From a bacterium (GTDB lineage Bacteria; Bacillota; Clostridia; Lachnospirales; Lachnospiraceae), in NCBI GenBank assembly GCA_030524675.1, contig JAUNGE010000011.1, forward strand, positions 38,421 to 82,266: a stretch of 43,846 nt of DNA, read 5' to 3'. The notes beneath the pieces are model-generated. The model did not search any database and was not told the origin of the DNA. It saw nothing but the letters and a program-made list of their open reading frames with translations. Shown piece after piece: positions 17,230 through 26,526 of the stretch (position 1 is the first letter of the stretch; every line of letters begins with the position of its first letter). The position numbers and the translations under genes were made by a program.

Positions 17230-18150
17230 GTGGGGAAAGCGAATAAGAAGCGTGTTCGCCATAAACTGACCAGACGGGACAGAAATGATTATATTTGGGG
17301 ATATGCAATGGTAGCACCATTGGTAATCGGACTTCTAGTTTTCTATTTTTATCCCTTCTTTCAGAGTATTTATATGAGTTTTACAAAAACTGGAGCATTT
17401 AATCAGTCACAATGGAATGGTATTGAGAATTATGTGGAATTGATAGGAGATAAAACATTCTGGCAGTCCTTGAAAAATACGTTTGTCTTTGTCGTGATGA
17501 CAGTTCCTGTGGGAATCTTTCTTTCCATGGTACTGGCAGCCCTGCTGAATTCTAAAATTAAAGGAACCTCATTTTACCGCACCATCTATTTTTTGCCGTC
17601 TGTCACGATGGCTGCCGCAATTTCTCTGGTCTGGAAATGGATTTACAACGGAGATTATGGCCTTTTGAATGCAGTGTTGGGCATGTTTGGAATCAAGGGA
17701 ATGAGTTGGCTGACAAATCCGAAGACGGTCATGGTTGCAATCGGTGTGGTGGGAATCTGGTGTTCCTGCGGTTACAATACGATTATTCTGCTCGCTGGAC
17801 TGCAGGGAATCAGCAGTTCATACTATGAGGCAGCAGCGATTGACGGTGCGGGACCGTTGTATGTGTTCCGAAAGATTACATTCCCGCTGCTGAGTCCGAC
17901 GATTTTCTTTGTAGTAGTGACCAGTCTGATTAATGGGCTGAAGACATTCGACCTGGTATATATGATGGTACCCAAAGAGAGTCCTGTGTACAAGCAAGCA
18001 CAGACCGTTGTGATGTATTTCTACCGCAATGCCTTTGATTATGCAAACAAAGGGTATGCGTCTGCGATAGCAGTTGCGATTTTTGTCATTATTATGCTTC
18101 TCACAATTTTGCAGATGAGGATGCAGAAGCACTGGGTCATCTATGAATAG
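17230..18150 (+). CDS. ABC sugar permease, MalF/UgpA type
   Basis: This 306-aa inner-membrane permease has about six hydrophobic segments and the cytoplasmic EAA loop EAAAIDGAGPLYVFRKITFP at roughly residue 198, which contacts an ATPase. It starts with GTG at 17230, behind a GGAGAGGGGG ribosome site. The stop lies 12 bp before the partner permease. No ATP-binding subunit is encoded in this module, so it probably uses a shared MsmK-type ATPase encoded elsewhere, as is common for CUT1 systems in Firmicutes. Confidence 0.93.
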   Translation: MGKANKKRVRHKLTRRDRNDYIWGYAMVAPLVIGLLVFYFYPFFQSIYMSFTKTGAFNQSQWNGIENYVELIGDKTFWQSLKNTFVFVVMTVPVGIFLSMVLAALLNSKIKGTSFYRTIYFLPSVTMAAAISLVWKWIYNGDYGLLNAVLGMFGIKGMSWLTNPKTVMVAIGVVGIWCSCGYNTIILLAGLQGISSSYYEAAAIDGAGPLYVFRKITFPLLSPTIFFVVVTSLINGLKTFDLVYMMVPKESPVYKQAQTVVMYFYRNAFDYANKGYASAIAVAIFVIIMLLTILQMRMQKHWVIYE

Positions 18151-18162
18151 GAGGAATGCGTG

Positions 18163-18999
18163 ATGAAAAGTAAGACGAAAGCGCTTCGGTGGAGAAAACT
18201 TCTCATCCATCTGGTTTTGATAGCAGGCATTGGAATCACGATTCTGCCGTTCTTCTGGATGATTACCACAGCGTTCAAGACGCAGGGGGAATCCGTGCAG
18301 ATGCCTCCAGTGTGGCTTCCAAGCCAATGGAAGTTCAACAATTTTATGGATATTCTGAGCAAGCCGACGTTTGTGCAGGCATATCTGAATACCATTTTCA
18401 CCACTGTCATCACAGTGGTGGGGCAGGTCCTTCTGTGCGCGATGGCTGCATACAGTTTTGCGAGAATCAAATTTCCAGGAAGGGATATTCTGTTTTTGCT
18501 GGTTCTGGGTGTATTGATGGTACCGTCTCAGATTTTCCTGATGCCGCAGTACTTGATTATTCAGCATATGGGACTTTTGAATACGATTCCGGCGCTGTTT
18601 TTGCCGAATCTGTTCAGTGCCTTCGGAACATTCCTTCTGCGCCAGGCATTTTTGTCCCTGCCGAATGAGCTGGAGGAGGCGGCGATGTTAGATGGATGCA
18701 ACCGGTTTCAGATTTTCTACAAGATTATGCTGCCGCTGGTAAAGTCCAGCCTGGTGGCGCTGGCGATTATGGTCATGAAGTTTGCATGGAATGATTTGAT
18801 GTGGCCTCTGGTGGTCAATACTTCTGCAAAGAAAATGACGCTAGCTCCGACGCTGGCCTCCATGATTTCTGAATATGGCAGCAATTATCCGGTTCAGATG
18901 GCGGGAGCCGTCCTCTCCATTCTGCCGCTGGTGATTCTGTTCGTGCTCTTCCAGAAACAGTTTATCGAAGGTGTGGCGAGTACAGGTGTGAAAGGATAA
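18163..18999 (+). CDS. ABC sugar permease, MalG/UgpE type
   Basis: This 278-aa partner permease has an N-terminal membrane segment (LLIHLVLIAGIGITILPFFW), further helices, and the EAA loop EEAAMLDGCNRFQIFYKIML. The ATG at 18163 is chosen because AGGAGG (18149-18154) is eight bases upstream; a GTG at 18160 is possible. It is the last gene of the sugar module and is followed at once by a strong bidirectional terminator. Confidence 0.93.
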   Translation: MKSKTKALRWRKLLIHLVLIAGIGITILPFFWMITTAFKTQGESVQMPPVWLPSQWKFNNFMDILSKPTFVQAYLNTIFTTVITVVGQVLLCAMAAYSFARIKFPGRDILFLLVLGVLMVPSQIFLMPQYLIIQHMGLLNTIPALFLPNLFSAFGTFLLRQAFLSLPNELEEAAMLDGCNRFQIFYKIMLPLVKSSLVALAIMVMKFAWNDLMWPLVVNTSAKKMTLAPTLASMISEYGSNYPVQMAGAVLSILPLVILFVLFQKQFIEGVASTGVKG

Positions 19000-19003
19000 T
19001 AGA

Positions 19004-19059
19004 AAAACAGGTTCTTTTTGTGGATGCCGGATGATGCGGACACAAAAAGAACCTGTTTT
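19004..19059. terminator. Strong bidirectional terminator
   Basis: A perfect 19-bp stem (19004-19022 with 19041-19059) ends in TTTT on the plus strand and, read on the minus strand, also in TTTT. It separates the sugar module from the convergent gene at 19063. Confidence 0.92.
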
Positions 19060-19062
19060 GGT

Positions 19063-19464
19063 TTATCTGGAACAGCAAGCGTGAACAAATGCCAGATAGC
19101 ATCCCATATCTCCGATGCGTTTGCGGTTGTATGGGTCATCCTCTTCATAGCCGAGTTCGTCTCTCCAGGAAGTATCTCTTCCGCTCATGGTAAGGTAACG
19201 GGCGAGCTGGTTGAATTTGACAATCAGAGAATCGTGGGAGATGGTTCTGCCTGCGTCGGCTTCCATCTTTTCTGCAATGCTCATGAGGCTCCATTTCGCG
19301 CGGATATTTGCGTAAGAGATGGAGCCTTGAATGAGTTCTTCGTAAAGCTCCAGGGCATCGTCATCGTTGCCTACAGCCTCTGTTATGGCCTGATGGAGAC
19401 GATTCATGTCTTCAAAAGATAAGCTTTTTGACATGTCTTGGTATTCCTGGTATGTGTGTATCAT
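19063..19464 (-). CDS. Conserved small protein of unknown function
   Basis: This 133-aa acidic, mostly helical cytoplasmic protein has no signal peptide or membrane segment. The N-terminal half (SKSLSFEDMNRLHQAITEA, DDDALELYEELIQ) reads like paired helices, and a Cys pair sits near the C-terminus (HACCSR). AAAGGA lies about ten bases before the ATG. It lies downstream of the orphan binding lipoprotein, 59 bp from it, and may share its promoter. I do not recognise the family. Confidence 0.7.
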   Translation of the reverse strand: MIHTYQEYQDMSKSLSFEDMNRLHQAITEAVGNDDDALELYEELIQGSISYANIRAKWSLMSIAEKMEADAGRTISHDSLIVKFNQLARYLTMSGRDTSWRDELGYEEDDPYNRKRIGDMGCYLAFVHACCSR

Positions 19465-19523
19465 GGTACGATTTCCTTTCTTTGGCGTTTTTGTTTTGTA
19501 TCTTGGCTTTGGGTGTCTGCACT

Positions 19524-20558
19524 TTATTTCTGCGCTGCTTTTTCTGAGTACGCAGTAGTCACCAGGTCTGCATATGGCACGCGCTCTGCCAGCTCACCGG
19601 ATTCTTCCAGAATGTTCTGCAGCAGCGTGAAGCTGTCTTCTGTGAAAATAGTATCCTGTTTCCAGGTATCCTGCTCCTGATAGCGTTTCACGATGGTTGC
19701 AATCGTGTCTATATCGGTTTCTTTAAACTGTGGCTGAATGGTCTTTGCAATTTCTTCGGCAGAATGGCTTCCTACGTACTCCAGTCCCTTTTGGATGGCA
19801 TTGGTAAATGACTGGATGACTTCCGGATGTTTCTCCAGATAGCTCTTTTTGGCAGAGTAGGCAGTATAAGGCACATAGCCGGAATCGACTCCGAGAGATG
19901 CCACTACATAGCCGTTTCCTTCTTTTTCAAGGGATGTGGCATGCGGCTCAAATTCTACTGTGTAGTCGGCGTCGCTGTTTGTAAATGCGGCTGCAGTCAG
20001 CCCGAAGTCAATGCTTTGGTCAATGGTGAGGTCCGACCTAGGGTTGATGCCGTTTGTGTTTAAAATGTACTCAAATACCATTTCTGGCATACCGCCTGCG
20101 CGTCCTCCCAGAACCTTCTTTCCGACCAGTTTATTCCAGGAAAAATCTGGATCAGGTTCTCTGGCAACCAGAAAGTTTCCGGCGCGCTGGGTGAGCTGGG
20201 CAAAGTTGACTGCGTAGTCTGCTGCACCGTTCTGATAGGTGTAGATGCTCGCCTCAGACCCCATAAAGCCGATATCGGCTTCACCGGACACCAGAGCGCT
20301 CATGGTCTTGTCAGCGCCGAATCCTGTGACGAGGTTTACATGAAGTCCTTCTTCCTCGAAGTATCCAAGTTCCAGAGCTGCGTACTGCGGCGCATAGAAA
20401 ATGGAGTGTGCCACCTCGTTTAGGGTGATTTCTTTCAGATGTTTGCTGCCAGCGTCTCCTTTGCTCTGACAGCCTGCAAGAACGGCCGAGGAGAGGAAAA
20501 GCGCAGCGCCAAGTGCGAGACAGATGCCCCTTCTGGTCTTGTTTTTGATTTGATTCAT
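19524..20558 (-). CDS. NMT1/SsuA-type ABC substrate-binding lipoprotein
   Basis: This 344-aa lipoprotein has the signal peptide LALGAALFLSSAVLAGC (C30 lipidated) and an NMT1/THI5-like body. Family hallmarks are SIFYAPQYAALELGYFEEEG, GADKTMSALVSGEADIGFMG and GGRAGGMPEMVFEY. Members bind sulfonates, nitrate, thiamine precursors or similar small molecules. There is no adjacent permease or ATPase, so it is an orphan binding protein or works with a distant transporter. No TPP riboswitch is apparent in the leader, so a thiamine role is unsupported. Confidence 0.9.
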   Translation of the reverse strand: MNQIKNKTRRGICLALGAALFLSSAVLAGCQSKGDAGSKHLKEITLNEVAHSIFYAPQYAALELGYFEEEGLHVNLVTGFGADKTMSALVSGEADIGFMGSEASIYTYQNGAADYAVNFAQLTQRAGNFLVAREPDPDFSWNKLVGKKVLGGRAGGMPEMVFEYILNTNGINPRSDLTIDQSIDFGLTAAAFTNSDADYTVEFEPHATSLEKEGNGYVVASLGVDSGYVPYTAYSAKKSYLEKHPEVIQSFTNAIQKGLEYVGSHSAEEIAKTIQPQFKETDIDTIATIVKRYQEQDTWKQDTIFTEDSFTLLQNILEESGELAERVPYADLVTTAYSEKAAQK

Positions 20559-20583
20559 ACTTGTCTAATCCCTTTTATGCGTT

Positions 20584-20692
20584 ATCCAGTATTTAGTGTA
20601 TTGGATCATTGGGAGATTGGTGCATGTCACACAAGACTTTTTGACTTTTGTATCATACCATTTATTATATACAAAAGAAAAAACAGTGACAA
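20584..20692 (-). promoter_or_regulatory. Promoter and leader hairpin of the NMT1-type gene
   Basis: On the minus strand TTGTCA (20687-20692) and TATAAT (20664-20669) are 17 bp apart, close to consensus. The transcribed leader contains a hairpin (20584-20606, ATCCAGTA with TATTGGAT). Confidence 0.75.
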
Positions 20693-20738
20693 GAACATTT
20701 GGCATGTGTGTTGGTGCTTTTTCGTTTTGTGGTATTCA

Positions 20739-20767
20739 TTGCAAAAAAGGTAGAACTATTGTATGAT
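20739..20767 (+). promoter_or_regulatory. Promoter of the HTH-kinase-lipoprotein locus
   Basis: TTGCAA (20739-20744) and TATGAT (20762-20767) are 17 bp apart, about 75 bp before the HTH gene start at 20842. Confidence 0.65.
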
Positions 20768-20841
20768 GATACCAAGGGAAAAAGGTCAAAAATCCGATGC
20801 AAGCTTGCTTGCAAGAGGATATGTTGGAGAGGAGCTACAAG

Positions 20842-22218
20842 ATGGATAAAAGGGATGAGAAAGAGCTTACAAGGATTTCTAAAAATAATAAAACCAGAAT
20901 TAAGAATACAGATATGACACCGCAGGAGATACTGGCTTTTTTGGAGAGCGGTGCTATCTACAGGACATTTAAGGATGTTTTGGCGAAGATATATCCTGGA
21001 GAGGATATCAATCGGGTTTTGACAAATCGGCTGTGTGAGATGGATGAGGGGAAAAATCGTGACACAGTCGCAAGAAATGTCCGCAACTGGATGAACGGCG
21101 TCAATACGCCGCAGAGAGAACAACTCTTTCAGATCTGTTTTGCTCTAAATATGGACGAAGCGCAGGCGAATCAGGTCTTAGCGAGCGCTTCGGATACGGG
21201 AATCCATTACCGAAATCCAGAAGAACTGATTTATGCATATTGTCTGAGAATGGGAAAGACCTGGAATGAGGCGGTGGCATTGAGAGATGAGATTCTGCCG
21301 GACGATAAGAAAAAACGCAGAGCGGATGAGAAAGCCAGAAAAGAAAAGGCGAAGAAAGAAACGGCAGACAAAGTGGGCGTGGGAGCGGATATGGAACAGG
21401 CAAAAAAGTACACCAGACAGATTCGGGAAGAGTTCGACAGTCAGGTGACGAATGACGAAGAACTAAAAACATTTCTGCGAGATTCAGCTGAGATGTTCGG
21501 CACAATCCATGAGACAGCTTACGAAGAGTTTATGAAAATGCTGGATATTCTGCAGAATCCGGACAGAGATTATGAGGAAAACGCATATTTTAAGCGCTTG
21601 AAAAAACTGAATGAGCATAAAAAGCTGAGAGAGTATGAGATGCGCGAGCTGGATGAGCATGAGGAAGGGCTGAAGGAGCGCTCAGTCACAGAAGTGATAG
21701 AGAAGTTCATGCAGATGCATGTTCCGGAGAATATAGGCAGAGGACGAAAGAAGGGAAACGGTGCAAAGAACGAACAGGGCAGAGATTATACGTATCTGCA
21801 GAAGGTCATTCAGAAAAACTGGCCGTCTGAGAGTATTTTGTATAAGATGAGAGCGCGCGAGATTGATGTGACCCGAAAGGTTATGCTGCTTCTCTTTCTT
21901 CTGACGGAGGAGTTTGAGGTGAGTGACCCAAATGAACTGGCAGGCGGATATGGATACGACGCGAGCGAAAATGAGGAGGACGAGTATTTTGATTATTTTG
22001 AAGCGGTGGAGAGCGAGGATGCTGGTGAGCGCATGGAAGTCCGCCTGCATCAGATGAATCTCTTCCTAGATAATTTTGGGATGAACCGTCTGGACCCTGG
22101 AAATCCGTTTGACTGCATTGTTCTGTATGCTCTGAAAGCCAGTTACGTGGGCGGGGACGACGATGAGCCAATGAGCGCGCGCATGGAGAGAACTCTGGAG
22201 ATTTTGTTCCAAAACTGA
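20842..22218 (+). CDS. HTH protein of the kinase-NACHT locus
   Basis: This 458-aa cytoplasmic protein probably opens with an XRE-like helical DNA-binding region (residues about 25-115). RDTVARNVRNWMNGVNTPQR and LFQICFALNMDEAQANQVL read as the recognition helix and dimer helix. A Lys/Glu-rich linker (about 150-180) follows, then a long charged helical part and an acidic C-terminal domain. GAGGAG is seven bases before ATG 20842; an in-frame ATG at 20797 lacks a good site. It lies 184 bp upstream of the kinase-NACHT gene on the same strand with its own promoter, so it is likely the regulator or adaptor of that locus. No enzyme motif is visible. Confidence 0.75.
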   Translation: MDKRDEKELTRISKNNKTRIKNTDMTPQEILAFLESGAIYRTFKDVLAKIYPGEDINRVLTNRLCEMDEGKNRDTVARNVRNWMNGVNTPQREQLFQICFALNMDEAQANQVLASASDTGIHYRNPEELIYAYCLRMGKTWNEAVALRDEILPDDKKKRRADEKARKEKAKKETADKVGVGADMEQAKKYTRQIREEFDSQVTNDEELKTFLRDSAEMFGTIHETAYEEFMKMLDILQNPDRDYEENAYFKRLKKLNEHKKLREYEMRELDEHEEGLKERSVTEVIEKFMQMHVPENIGRGRKKGNGAKNEQGRDYTYLQKVIQKNWPSESILYKMRAREIDVTRKVMLLLFLLTEEFEVSDPNELAGGYGYDASENEEDEYFDYFEAVESEDAGERMEVRLHQMNLFLDNFGMNRLDPGNPFDCIVLYALKASYVGGDDDEPMSARMERTLEILFQN

Positions 22219-22402
22219 TATGTCTGCTGGCGCAGAGGCCACTATATATGAAAGTGTATTGTATATGACTCAGACAGATACGAAGAGCAGAGGCAGGGGT
22301 ATAAAAACGGAAAAAACATGCCGATTATCAGGGAAGTGTCTGATATCATAATACCAGAAGAAGACCGTTGTTTTGAGAGAAAAGTAATGTGAAAGGTATA
22401 AT

Positions 22403-25375
22403 ATGAGCATGGCATATACACGAGAGTTAAGACAAGAGGGAGAACGGCTTGTCCTTGGCGGAACAGAGTACCAGATTCTGGATGTGACAGGGTGCGGGGG
22501 CAGTTCTGTTGTGTACAGGGCGGTCTATCAGGATGCACTGAACACTGACCAATTCCATCAGGTATTGATTAAGGAACTCTATCCGTTCACGCCGAGAGGA
22601 GAGGTCTATCGGGATGAAAACGGCTGGATTCGATGGAGTCCGGATGCAGAGGAGCTGGTGCTTGTCAGCCGGATGCGCTTTAAACAGGGAAATCAGGTGA
22701 ATCTAAAGCTGCTGCAGAGACTGCCGTCCCAGACGTCAGGAAATTTGAATTCCTACGAGGCATATGGAACGTATTATTCGGTTTTGACAGTACATGGAGG
22801 GCAGAATCTTCAGGATGTGTTGGAGTCTGGGAAAAGGCGGACTTTGCAGGAGACGGCGCAGATTATGGAGAAAATCCTGGATGCGCTGGAGTGTTTTCAT
22901 GAGAACCGGCTCTTGCATCTGGATATCAGTCCGGACAATATTCTGTTGCTGCCGGAGCAGGCCATGCTGATTGACTACAACAGTGCCTGGAGTCTGGAGG
23001 ATGAGCAAAGCGAGGAGTTTGTGTTCAGCGAGAAGGACGGGTATTCGGCTCCTGAAATCCGGATGCGTGAGTCCAGACAGATTGGGTATGCGACGGATCT
23101 GTATTCGGTTTGTGCTGTGTTTTTTCATATGCTCACAGGCAGAAAGCTGACAGACAGTGAAATCATAGGGAACCGGTTGAAACAAAGCATCTGTGCGGAT
23201 TTGGAAATTTTTGAGAATGAGCCGAAGTCGGCAGTATATAAGACAATCCAGATGATTCTTCGCGGCCTGCATATGCTGGCAAGAAAACGGTATCAGAGTG
23301 TGGATGAACTTCGAGCCGACCTGGACGAGCTTTTGAACCGGATTGAGGGGAAAGGCGTCTCTCACAGTGCCATATGGGAGAGCAGCAGAGCCTTATATAA
23401 AAAGATGGGAAAGACCGATACACCGTATCTGAGGCAGGGAATCGGTCTTTCGAGGGCAGGGGATGTATCTTTGGAAGCGCTGTATACAGAACTGCGAAAC
23501 GGCGGCAATTTTTTGCTGAGAGGGCCAGGGGGCATGGGAAAGACCAGACTGCTGAAAGAACTCTGGCGGATGGGCACGAAAGGATACCAGCACACGAATC
23601 CGGTCGTTTATTATATTTCACTGAAAGAGTACCAGGAGACGCAGGAGGAAGCGTTTTATATCCGAAATTATCTTGTCCGGAATCTCTGCTTTTCAAGAAA
23701 GCAGAGTACGGCGGAGGATGCGGCACATGAGCTGGAACGGATTTTTGACAGAAGTATCGGAAACAGTGTCAGTGTGATTCTGTTGCTCGACGGACTGAAT
23801 GAGGCTGGAAGCAGCAGGGAAAAACTGCTGAAGGAGATAGAATCTCTCAGCCAGCGGGAGGGAGTCAGTATTCTGGTGACAGAGCGCTCAGATGAGGTGC
23901 TAAAGTATGCTCTCAGTTCTTTTCAGAGCGTACAGATGCTGCCGCTTAAAGAGGAGATTGTCGAGGAGGAACTGGAGAAACAGGGTATTTTGATGCCATC
24001 GGAACCACGCTTGAGAGAGCTTCTCTCAAACCCCATGATGTTGGGGCTGTACAGAGAAGTGTGTTCCACACAGGATGGCTATACGGAAACTGCAAAAAAG
24101 CAGCAGGCCGAGACAATCACCAGTATGGAAATGTTGGTGATGTCCTATCTGAAATCTCTGCTGATGCATCAGATGCGAGTGCATACGGGGGATCAGGCAG
24201 CGCAGCTTCGCGACCAGTATATTTTAGAACATCTTCTGGTGGACATTGCGGGCGAGATGAAGAGACAGAAATCCACACTTCTCACATTCGATGAACTGTA
24301 TGCGGTGGTGAAACAAAACTACAACACTCTGCAGGAGAAGGAATTTGGAAAGTGCTTTCCAGAATATCTCGGCAAGGCAAGGCTGATATTTGCGGGCATC
24401 GCAGATGAGGCGGAATGGTTTGATTTTGCTGTTGTGGAACGGCTGATTGGAGAGCTGGGACTGCTGGTAAAAAGTGAGAATGGATATGGCAAAAAGAGAT
24501 ATTATGGGCTGATTCACGACAATTTTTTGGACTATCTGATGAAGCAGGCGGATATCAAATTTGCTCTCTATGAGAAAAAACGGCACCTGAAACGGTTTTT
24601 GAAGGCGGATTTGGCTGTCCTGTCTGTGTTTTTGGTTTTATTGGCTGGAGGAGTCACGGTATATTATGGAAAAGCGGCTGTCACAGGCACAGAAAAACAG
24701 GTATATTCACAGGAAGAGCAGAAGACGATAGACAGAGCGATTGTCTGTCTGCAGCAGAATCTGGGGACTTTGAGCAGTCAGATTATGGCGCAAAGAGAGA
24801 TTCTCGAGATGGCAGAGAAGGCTGGCGTGTTGGAAAATAATGCCGCAGATATAGAGTCTTTGAGCTGGTGGATTGAGAATAAGAAAACTCTCACAGAGTC
24901 TCTCACAGTTCTAAACTTGAAGGCGGAGCTGATTGAAGAGCTGGTTGCAATCAATCCAGAGTTTCCGATTGCGCATCTTCAGGCATTGTGTGAGAGACCT
25001 GTGGAGATGGGCAGTATTATGAATCAGGCTTTGCAGAGGTTAGATGAGATGCTGTGTGATCCGGACAGTGTGTACACAGACGAGCAGGTGCGGCAGGAAA
25101 TCGTGGAAGTCTATCAGAAGTATTTGGACCTCTATGTTCAGTATACATTTTTTGAATTTGACTACGTTGTGTTGTCGATGGATCCAAAGAATATTGGAAA
25201 AATTCTGGATGATAACCGCTATACACAGATTTTCTGGGATTACTTTAACGCAGCGAGCGTAGGGGAGCAGGATTTGGAGCGTGTGGAAGCGGCGATGAAC
25301 AGCGCTCTTGAGAATTTGAAAAGTGCGCAGAGCGATATGGGAAGCAGCAATTATAAGATAGACTGGGGTGCCTGA
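22403..25375 (+). CDS. Transmembrane protein kinase-NACHT fusion
   Basis: This 990-aa multidomain protein looks like a signal transducer. Residues about 20-300 are a Hanks-type kinase fold with GCGGSSVVYRA loop, K57 in LIKEL, HLDISPDN (D174) in place of HRD, DYN (D191) in place of DFG, and SAPE with ATDLYSVCAVFFHMLTG. Residues about 365-560 form a NACHT/STAND-like NTPase, with Walker A GPGGMGKT (about 374-381) and Walker B ILLLDGLNEAG (about 458-468). One membrane helix spans about 735-755, and the last 235 residues are helical and probably extracytoplasmic. AAAGG precedes the start. The essential kinase Lys and both Asp remain, so activity is plausible. I know of no named system with this arrangement. 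Confidence 0.85.
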   Translation: MSMAYTRELRQEGERLVLGGTEYQILDVTGCGGSSVVYRAVYQDALNTDQFHQVLIKELYPFTPRGEVYRDENGWIRWSPDAEELVLVSRMRFKQGNQVNLKLLQRLPSQTSGNLNSYEAYGTYYSVLTVHGGQNLQDVLESGKRRTLQETAQIMEKILDALECFHENRLLHLDISPDNILLLPEQAMLIDYNSAWSLEDEQSEEFVFSEKDGYSAPEIRMRESRQIGYATDLYSVCAVFFHMLTGRKLTDSEIIGNRLKQSICADLEIFENEPKSAVYKTIQMILRGLHMLARKRYQSVDELRADLDELLNRIEGKGVSHSAIWESSRALYKKMGKTDTPYLRQGIGLSRAGDVSLEALYTELRNGGNFLLRGPGGMGKTRLLKELWRMGTKGYQHTNPVVYYISLKEYQETQEEAFYIRNYLVRNLCFSRKQSTAEDAAHELERIFDRSIGNSVSVILLLDGLNEAGSSREKLLKEIESLSQREGVSILVTERSDEVLKYALSSFQSVQMLPLKEEIVEEELEKQGILMPSEPRLRELLSNPMMLGLYREVCSTQDGYTETAKKQQAETITSMEMLVMSYLKSLLMHQMRVHTGDQAAQLRDQYILEHLLVDIAGEMKRQKSTLLTFDELYAVVKQNYNTLQEKEFGKCFPEYLGKARLIFAGIADEAEWFDFAVVERLIGELGLLVKSENGYGKKRYYGLIHDNFLDYLMKQADIKFALYEKKRHLKRFLKADLAVLSVFLVLLAGGVTVYYGKAAVTGTEKQVYSQEEQKTIDRAIVCLQQNLGTLSSQIMAQREILEMAEKAGVLENNAADIESLSWWIENKKTLTESLTVLNLKAELIEELVAINPEFPIAHLQALCERPVEMGSIMNQALQRLDEMLCDPDSVYTDEQVRQEIVEVYQKYLDLYVQYTFFEFDYVVLSMDPKNIGKILDDNRYTQIFWDYFNAASVGEQDLERVEAAMNSALENLKSAQSDMGSSNYKIDWGA

Positions 25376-25420
25376 GTTTTGTTGGAAATGTGAGAGAAAC
25401 AGGAAATGGGGAGGAGACCG

Positions 25421-26506
25421 ATGAGGGAAGAGATGAGAAAAAAAGTCTGGTGTGGTCTTGCAGCAGCTGCTGTGATGGCGGGTGTAATGGGGAATATGGC
25501 AGGATGCGGCCAGAAGGCAGCAGTTATGAGCGATGCGGCAGAAGCCATGAAAACTGAGGCAGTGGAGAAAACAGAGAGTATGGGGGATGCCAAACATTCG
25601 CAGGCAGAAGAGCAGATGGACGATTATAGAGTGATTGTGGAGGAATATGCCAGTCTTTTTCTTCCAATAGATGAAGACAAGTATCTGTATGACTGTGCCA
25701 TAGAGGCGGTTGGAAAGTATATTTCCGGAGAAGAAAACCAGGAAGACGCGCTAAGAGCAGTTGATGATGTGGTACAGGAACTGTCTGACAGAAAGGATAA
25801 AATAGAAAGTTATACGGCCAGCACAGAGATGACAAAATTACTGACCGAATATGGGATTCTTCCAGAAGAGTTTGAGGCTTTTGGAAATTCCAGAAAGGCA
25901 AATATAACAAGTGATATGATTGACCTGCAGACTTTATATGAACATCTAAAAAATGCCGAAGAGTTTGATTTTGAACACGAGGAAGTGGTATTCTGGCATG
26001 ATTTGAACAAGGCGATACAGGACAGTGAGCGCGGGTACTATTATTATGGATGTGTGAATTACTGGTTTGCGGATTGGGATGAGGAGCAAGTCGCTTATGT
26101 TCAGGAACATGTGGTGAATCAACTCAAGTCCTGCCTTCCAGATACCTACGCCTGGGAGACGGATAAGGAAGTGATTGAGCAGAAAGCCATGCGTTATCTG
26201 GACAGTGTGGAGGAGTATCTGAAGCTGGCTGCGGAACATGAGGGAGAGACGAAGGAAGACCTGTATAAGATGCAGCAGTATCATGAAAAGCTGTTGGAAT
26301 TGATAGAAAAGCAGCAGGAACTGGATGCGATGGAGAAACAGCTGGAGCAGCTGAAAGATATCAGCGCTCGTATACAGGCGTTGAGCGGACAGATCGAAGA
26401 AGCAAAAAATGCCGGTGATGAGGAGCGCCTTGCGGAGCTGAAAGTGGAGTTTGAGGCAGTGGTAGCAGAATATGAGGAACTTACGGGAAAAAAGGTTGAC
26501 CGATAG
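25421..26506 (+). CDS. Coiled-coil lipoprotein of the kinase-NACHT locus
   Basis: This 361-aa protein has a signal peptide with lipobox MAGC (C29), so it is probably membrane-anchored on the outer face. The mature part is helical. A central region contains the aromatic patch YYYYGCVNYWF, and the C-terminus (about residues 270-350) is a Gln/Glu/Leu-rich coiled coil. ATG 25421 follows GGGGAGGAG at good spacing. It begins 46 bp after the kinase-NACHT stop. It could contact the extracytoplasmic domain of that protein; short helical segments of the two (for example EDALRAVDDVVQEL and LERVEAAMNSALENL) look alike. The function is unknown. Confidence 0.8.
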   Translation: MREEMRKKVWCGLAAAAVMAGVMGNMAGCGQKAAVMSDAAEAMKTEAVEKTESMGDAKHSQAEEQMDDYRVIVEEYASLFLPIDEDKYLYDCAIEAVGKYISGEENQEDALRAVDDVVQELSDRKDKIESYTASTEMTKLLTEYGILPEEFEAFGNSRKANITSDMIDLQTLYEHLKNAEEFDFEHEEVVFWHDLNKAIQDSERGYYYYGCVNYWFADWDEEQVAYVQEHVVNQLKSCLPDTYAWETDKEVIEQKAMRYLDSVEEYLKLAAEHEGETKEDLYKMQQYHEKLLELIEKQQELDAMEKQLEQLKDISARIQALSGQIEEAKNAGDEERLAELKVEFEAVVAEYEELTGKKVDR

Positions 26507-26526
26507 TGACAATAGACAATACGAAA

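Noticed and set aside
20559-20664. TPP riboswitch upstream of the NMT1-type gene
   Set aside because: The leader lacks the conserved THI box sequence; only a small hairpin is visible.
22403-25375. Kinase part as pseudokinase
   Set aside because: K57, D174 and D191 are all present, so loss of activity cannot be claimed from the HLD and DYN variants.
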